From positions 1 through 64,000 of the forward strand of contig NZ_JAUSCJ010000022.1 in NCBI RefSeq assembly GCF_030651185.1: 64,000 nt of DNA. Reading direction: 5' to 3'. Numbering within the stretch: the first letter of the stretch is position 1; the number at the start of each line of letters is the position of its first letter. Of this stretch, positions 60,530 to 64,000 are shown piece by piece. The stretch is from Phenylobacterium sp. Its GTDB lineage: Bacteria > Pseudomonadota > Alphaproteobacteria > Caulobacterales > Caulobacteraceae. The translations under genes and the position numbers were made by a program. Under the pieces are notes generated by a model that was not told the DNA's origin, did no database searches, and saw only the letters and a program-made list of their open reading frames with translations.

Positions 60530-61269
60530 TGCCCCGCTACCGCATGAGCATCGAGTATGATGGCCGACCCTATAAGGGCTTTCAGGCCCAGGCGGACCTG
60601 CCCACCGTGCAGGGCTCGCTGGAGCGGGCGGCGCACGCCTTCTGTGGGGAGGACGTGCGGGTCAATGCGGCGGGGCGCACCGACACCGGTGTCCATGCGC
60701 TTGGCCAGGTGATCCACATCGATCTTGCGAAGGACTGGCGGCCCGAGGTGGTGCGCAACGCCATCAACGCCCACCTGGTCCCCGAACCGATCGCCATCCT
60801 GGACTGCGAGATCGCCACCGGTGACTGGCACGCCCGATTCTCGGCGACGGAGCGGCGCTATCTCTACCGTATCCTCAACCGGGAGAGCCCGCCGGCCCTG
60901 GACCGGGGCCGGGTCTGGCATGTGAGGAAGCCGCTGGACGCCGAGGCCATGCACGCCGCGGCCCAGGCCCTGATCGGCCATCATGACTTCACGACCTTCC
61001 GCGACCTCGCCTGCCAGGCCAAGTCGCCGATGAAGACCATGGATGTCGCCCGGGTCCGCCGCGAGGGCGATGAGGTGGTTCTGGATTTCGCCTCGCGCTC
61101 CTTCCTCCACCGGCAGGTCCGCTCCATGGCTGGGACCCTCGCCGAGGTGGGCGTCGGGCGCTGGGAGGTCGAGGACGTGCGCCTGGCGCTCGAGGCGCGC
61201 GACCGCACGGCTTGTGGGCCAGTGGCGCCGTCGGACGGGCTGTATCTGACGGGGGTGAGGTACGGGTGA
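60529..61269 (+). CDS. truA: tRNA pseudouridine(38-40) synthase TruA
   Basis: The 246-residue enzyme has catalytic Asp52 in AGRTDTGVHALGQV, the N-terminal strand YRMSIEYDG and the C-terminal motif FLHRQVRSMAGTL. It modifies the anticodon stem-loop of many tRNAs. Translationally coupled to fmt. A repeat-like hairpin (CTCTCCCTGCCC, ATCAAGGGGAGGGAGA, about 61274-61302) lies between it and dapE. Confidence 0.96.
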   Translation: MPRYRMSIEYDGRPYKGFQAQADLPTVQGSLERAAHAFCGEDVRVNAAGRTDTGVHALGQVIHIDLAKDWRPEVVRNAINAHLVPEPIAILDCEIATGDWHARFSATERRYLYRILNRESPPALDRGRVWHVRKPLDAEAMHAAAQALIGHHDFTTFRDLACQAKSPMKTMDVARVRREGDEVVLDFASRSFLHRQVRSMAGTLAEVGVGRWEVEDVRLALEARDRTACGPVAPSDGLYLTGVRYG

Positions 61270-61302
61270 TCCTCTCCCTGCCCATCAAGGGGAGGGAGAA
61301 GG

Positions 61303-62448
61303 TCAGCCCTTGAACGCTTCGAAATAGCGTTCGATCAGCCGCTCATAGACCGACTGGAGCTGATGGATTTCCGAGACCGGGGCGCGTTCGTCGACGGCGT
61401 GCATGGTCTTGCCGACCAGGCCCAGCTCCACGACCGGGCACAGTGCCCGGATGAAGCGGGCGTCGGAGGTGCCGCCGGTGGTGGAGAGCTCGGGGCCCTT
61501 GCCGGTGATGTCGGCGACGGCGGCGGCCACTAGGTCGGTGAAGGGGCCTGGCTCGGTGAGGAAGGCCTCGCCGCTGATCGACGGCGTCACCACGATATTG
61601 CCCTGGAAGCCGGCCAGGGCCTCGCCCGCCTCCTGCGCGATCCAGTCGGCCAGGGCCTGACCGGTGTGGTTGGGGTTGAAGCGGATGTTGAGGCGGCCCC
61701 GCGCGGAGGCCGGGATGACGTTGGTGGTCTGGTTGCCCACGTCGACCGTGGTGACCTCCAGGTTCGAGGGCTGGAAGCCCAGGAACCCGCTGTCCAGCTC
61801 GTGTTCGGACAGGCGGTGCAGCAGGGCGATCAAGACGGGGACGGGATTGGCGGCGCGATGCGGATAGGCGACGTGGCCCTGGACGCCCTCCACGACGATC
61901 TCGACATTGATCGAGCCGCGGCGGCCGATCTTGATCATGTCCCCGAAGGTCTCGGCGCTGGAGGGCTCGCCCACCACGCAGTGGTCGATGATCTCGCCCT
62001 GCGCCTGCAGCGCCTGGACCACCATCTTGGTCCCGTGGGTGGCGATCCCCTCCTCGTCCCCGGTGATCAGGAAGGACAGTGAGCCCGTCACCTGACCCGC
62101 CGCGATGGCCTTGGCCGACGCGGCGGCGAACGCGGCTACGCCGCTCTTCATGTCCACCGAACCCCGGCCGATCAGCACGCCATCGATGATTTCCGCGGCG
62201 AAGGCTTCGGAGCTCCAGGCGGCAGCGTCGCCCACCGGCACTACGTCGGTGTGTCCGGCGAAGCAGAGGTTGGGTTGGGCGGTCCCGTAGCGGGCGTAGA
62301 GGTTTTCGATCTCGCCGAACTTCATGCGCCAGCAGGAAAAGCCCAGACCTTCGAGGGTCTGCTGGACGATATCCATGGCGCCGGCGTCGGCCGGGGTCAC
62401 GGAGGGGCGGCGGATCAGGTCCTGGGTCAGGGCGACGGCGTCTAGCAT
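61303..62448 (-). CDS. dapE: Succinyl-diaminopimelate desuccinylase
   Basis: A 381-residue M20 metallopeptidase of lysine/DAP synthesis. Zinc ligands are in CFAGHTDVVPVGD, IGRGSVDMKSG, ITGDEEG (catalytic Glu pair), VGEPS and KTMHAVDE; the family's STTGGTSDARFI loop is present. It begins 3 bp after dapD and shares the pathway, so the two are in one operon together with the HAD gene and argB upstream. Confidence 0.96.
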   Translation of the reverse strand: MLDAVALTQDLIRRPSVTPADAGAMDIVQQTLEGLGFSCWRMKFGEIENLYARYGTAQPNLCFAGHTDVVPVGDAAAWSSEAFAAEIIDGVLIGRGSVDMKSGVAAFAAASAKAIAAGQVTGSLSFLITGDEEGIATHGTKMVVQALQAQGEIIDHCVVGEPSSAETFGDMIKIGRRGSINVEIVVEGVQGHVAYPHRAANPVPVLIALLHRLSEHELDSGFLGFQPSNLEVTTVDVGNQTTNVIPASARGRLNIRFNPNHTGQALADWIAQEAGEALAGFQGNIVVTPSISGEAFLTEPGPFTDLVAAAVADITGKGPELSTTGGTSDARFIRALCPVVELGLVGKTMHAVDERAPVSEIHQLQSVYERLIERYFEAFKG

Positions 62449-62451
62449 AGC

Positions 62452-63281
<830 letters not shown>

Positions 63282-63282
<1 letters not shown>

Positions 63283-63944
63283 CAGGCGGCTTCCTTCAGA
63301 CGCGCCGCTCCGAGGAACGGCGCGAGCTTGGTGGTGCGATGGGTGACGAAAGGTTCGGTCGAGGCCTGAGCCCCGGAGCCCACCAGGACGGTGGTCATCC
63401 CGAGGTCGAAGGCAGGCTTCAGGTTGCGCTCGGAGTCCTCGAAGAAGCTCGTGGCCCGGGGATCCAGGCCGTGGGCGTCGATCATCCGCTGGAAGCCGAG
63501 GGGATCGGGCTTGGGGGTGAAGCCGAAGGAATGGATGTGGAAGACGTCGTCGAACAGGTGATCGAGCCCCAGGTGGGCCAGCACCCGCTCGGCGTGCTTG
63601 TCGTCGGCGTTGGTGAAGATCAGGCGGCGGCCGGGCAGGCGTTCCAGGGCCGCCAGCAGGTCGGCGTCATGGGCCAGCACGTCCAGGGACAGATCGTGGA
63701 ACAAGGCATGGAAGTCGGCGGGATCGACGCCGTGGTTCAGCATCAGGCCATGCAAGGTCAGGCCATGCTCGGCCAGGTACTTCTTCTGCAGGGCGTAGGC
63801 CTGATCTCGCGGCAGGCCGGTGACCTTGGCCACGAAATCGGTCATCCGCCCCTCGACCTGACCCATGAAGCCCGACTCGGCCGGGTAGAGGGTGTTGTCG
63901 AGATCAAACAGCCAGGTGTCGATGTGGGTCAGGTCGGCGCTCAT
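63282..63944 (-). CDS. HAD-family pyrimidine 5'-nucleotidase
   Basis: A 220-residue HAD hydrolase with motif [12 protein letters not shown] (nucleophile Asp), motif II LIFTNAD, motif III Lys in FTPKPDP and motif [11 protein letters not shown]. It belongs to the SDT1/pyrimidine 5'-nucleotidase group and lies between argB and dapD as in Caulobacter. Coupled to both: ATGA overlap with argB upstream and TGATG with dapD downstream. Confidence 0.92.
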
Positions 63945-64000
63945 CGGGTGATGAGGGTGCCGGCCCCGTGCTCGGTGAACAGTTCCACCAGCATGGCGTG
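63941..64000 (-). CDS. argB: Acetylglutamate kinase, C-terminal end (gene continues beyond window)
   Basis: Only the last 19 residues are visible: [19 protein letters not shown]. HxxLxELFTEHGxGTLI is the conserved C-terminus of acetylglutamate kinase, where it forms part of the arginine-binding region. Its stop overlaps the HAD gene start by 4 bp, so it heads the argB-HAD-dapD-dapE unit visible here. Confidence 0.88.
   Translation of the reverse strand, partial: HAMLVELFTEHGAGTLITR

Overview
The window is a very G+C-rich chromosomal segment from an alphaproteobacterium of the order Caulobacterales (Phenylobacterium or Caulobacter type). The evidence is a complete cpa/tad pilus cluster in Caulobacter order with a short Flp pilin, a full CtrA-type box and CcrM-type GANTC sites, a DnaX without the usual zinc cysteines, and the housekeeping runs ffs-dnaX-ybaB-recR and rmuC-def-fmt-truA / dapE-dapD-HAD-argB. 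No tRNA or rRNA gene, CRISPR array, phage or transposase was seen.

Layout. 1-6.0 kb: end of an OmpA-family gene with its terminator, the proline-oxidising enzyme putA, an SLC13/RCK permease and a manganese exporter of the TMEM165/GDT1 family preceded by a yybP-ykoY manganese riboswitch. 6.3-12.3 kb: class I ribonucleotide reductase split into nrdA and nrdB, each with a pair of NrdR-box-like sites, separated by two tandem LpxR-like outer-membrane paralogues and a glutathione transferase. 12.3-18.7 kb: methyltransferase, DUF2188 protein, HtpX, a GGDEF-EAL protein, and a cupin-MFS pair divergent from a LysR regulator. 18.7-23.6 kb: an arsI/arsR module with striking operators, nitroreductase, dicarboxylate symporter, AMP nucleosidase and a 58-residue cysteine-rich protein. 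23.6-30.6 kb: tyrosine phosphatase, serine/alanine-glyoxylate aminotransferase, an autotransporter between inverted repeats, and the folate genes pabB-pabC.

30.6-43.8 kb is the pilus region. pilA and cpaA-H run rightward. A leftward set (a secretin N-domain protein and two TadE-like pseudopilins) faces them across the pilA control region, and a TadD-like TPR gene closes the cluster beyond an acyltransferase. Together they encode pilin, prepilin peptidase, secretin and pilotin-like lipoprotein, localisation ATPase, assembly ATPase and two inner-membrane platform proteins.

43.9-64 kb is mostly housekeeping: leucyl aminopeptidase with an NlpC/P60 hydrolase, a membrane cytochrome c, kdsB-pheA-barstar-like, GST, NADH pyrophosphatase, the 4.5S RNA gene, dnaX-ybaB-recR, rmuC-def, fmt-truA and the lysine genes dapD-dapE next to argB. 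A two-domain winged-helix regulator and a lipoprotein gene sit between def and fmt. Short palindromic repeats occupy many gene ends; two related copies flank the GST gene at 49.2 kb, and one supplies the last codons and stop of pabC.
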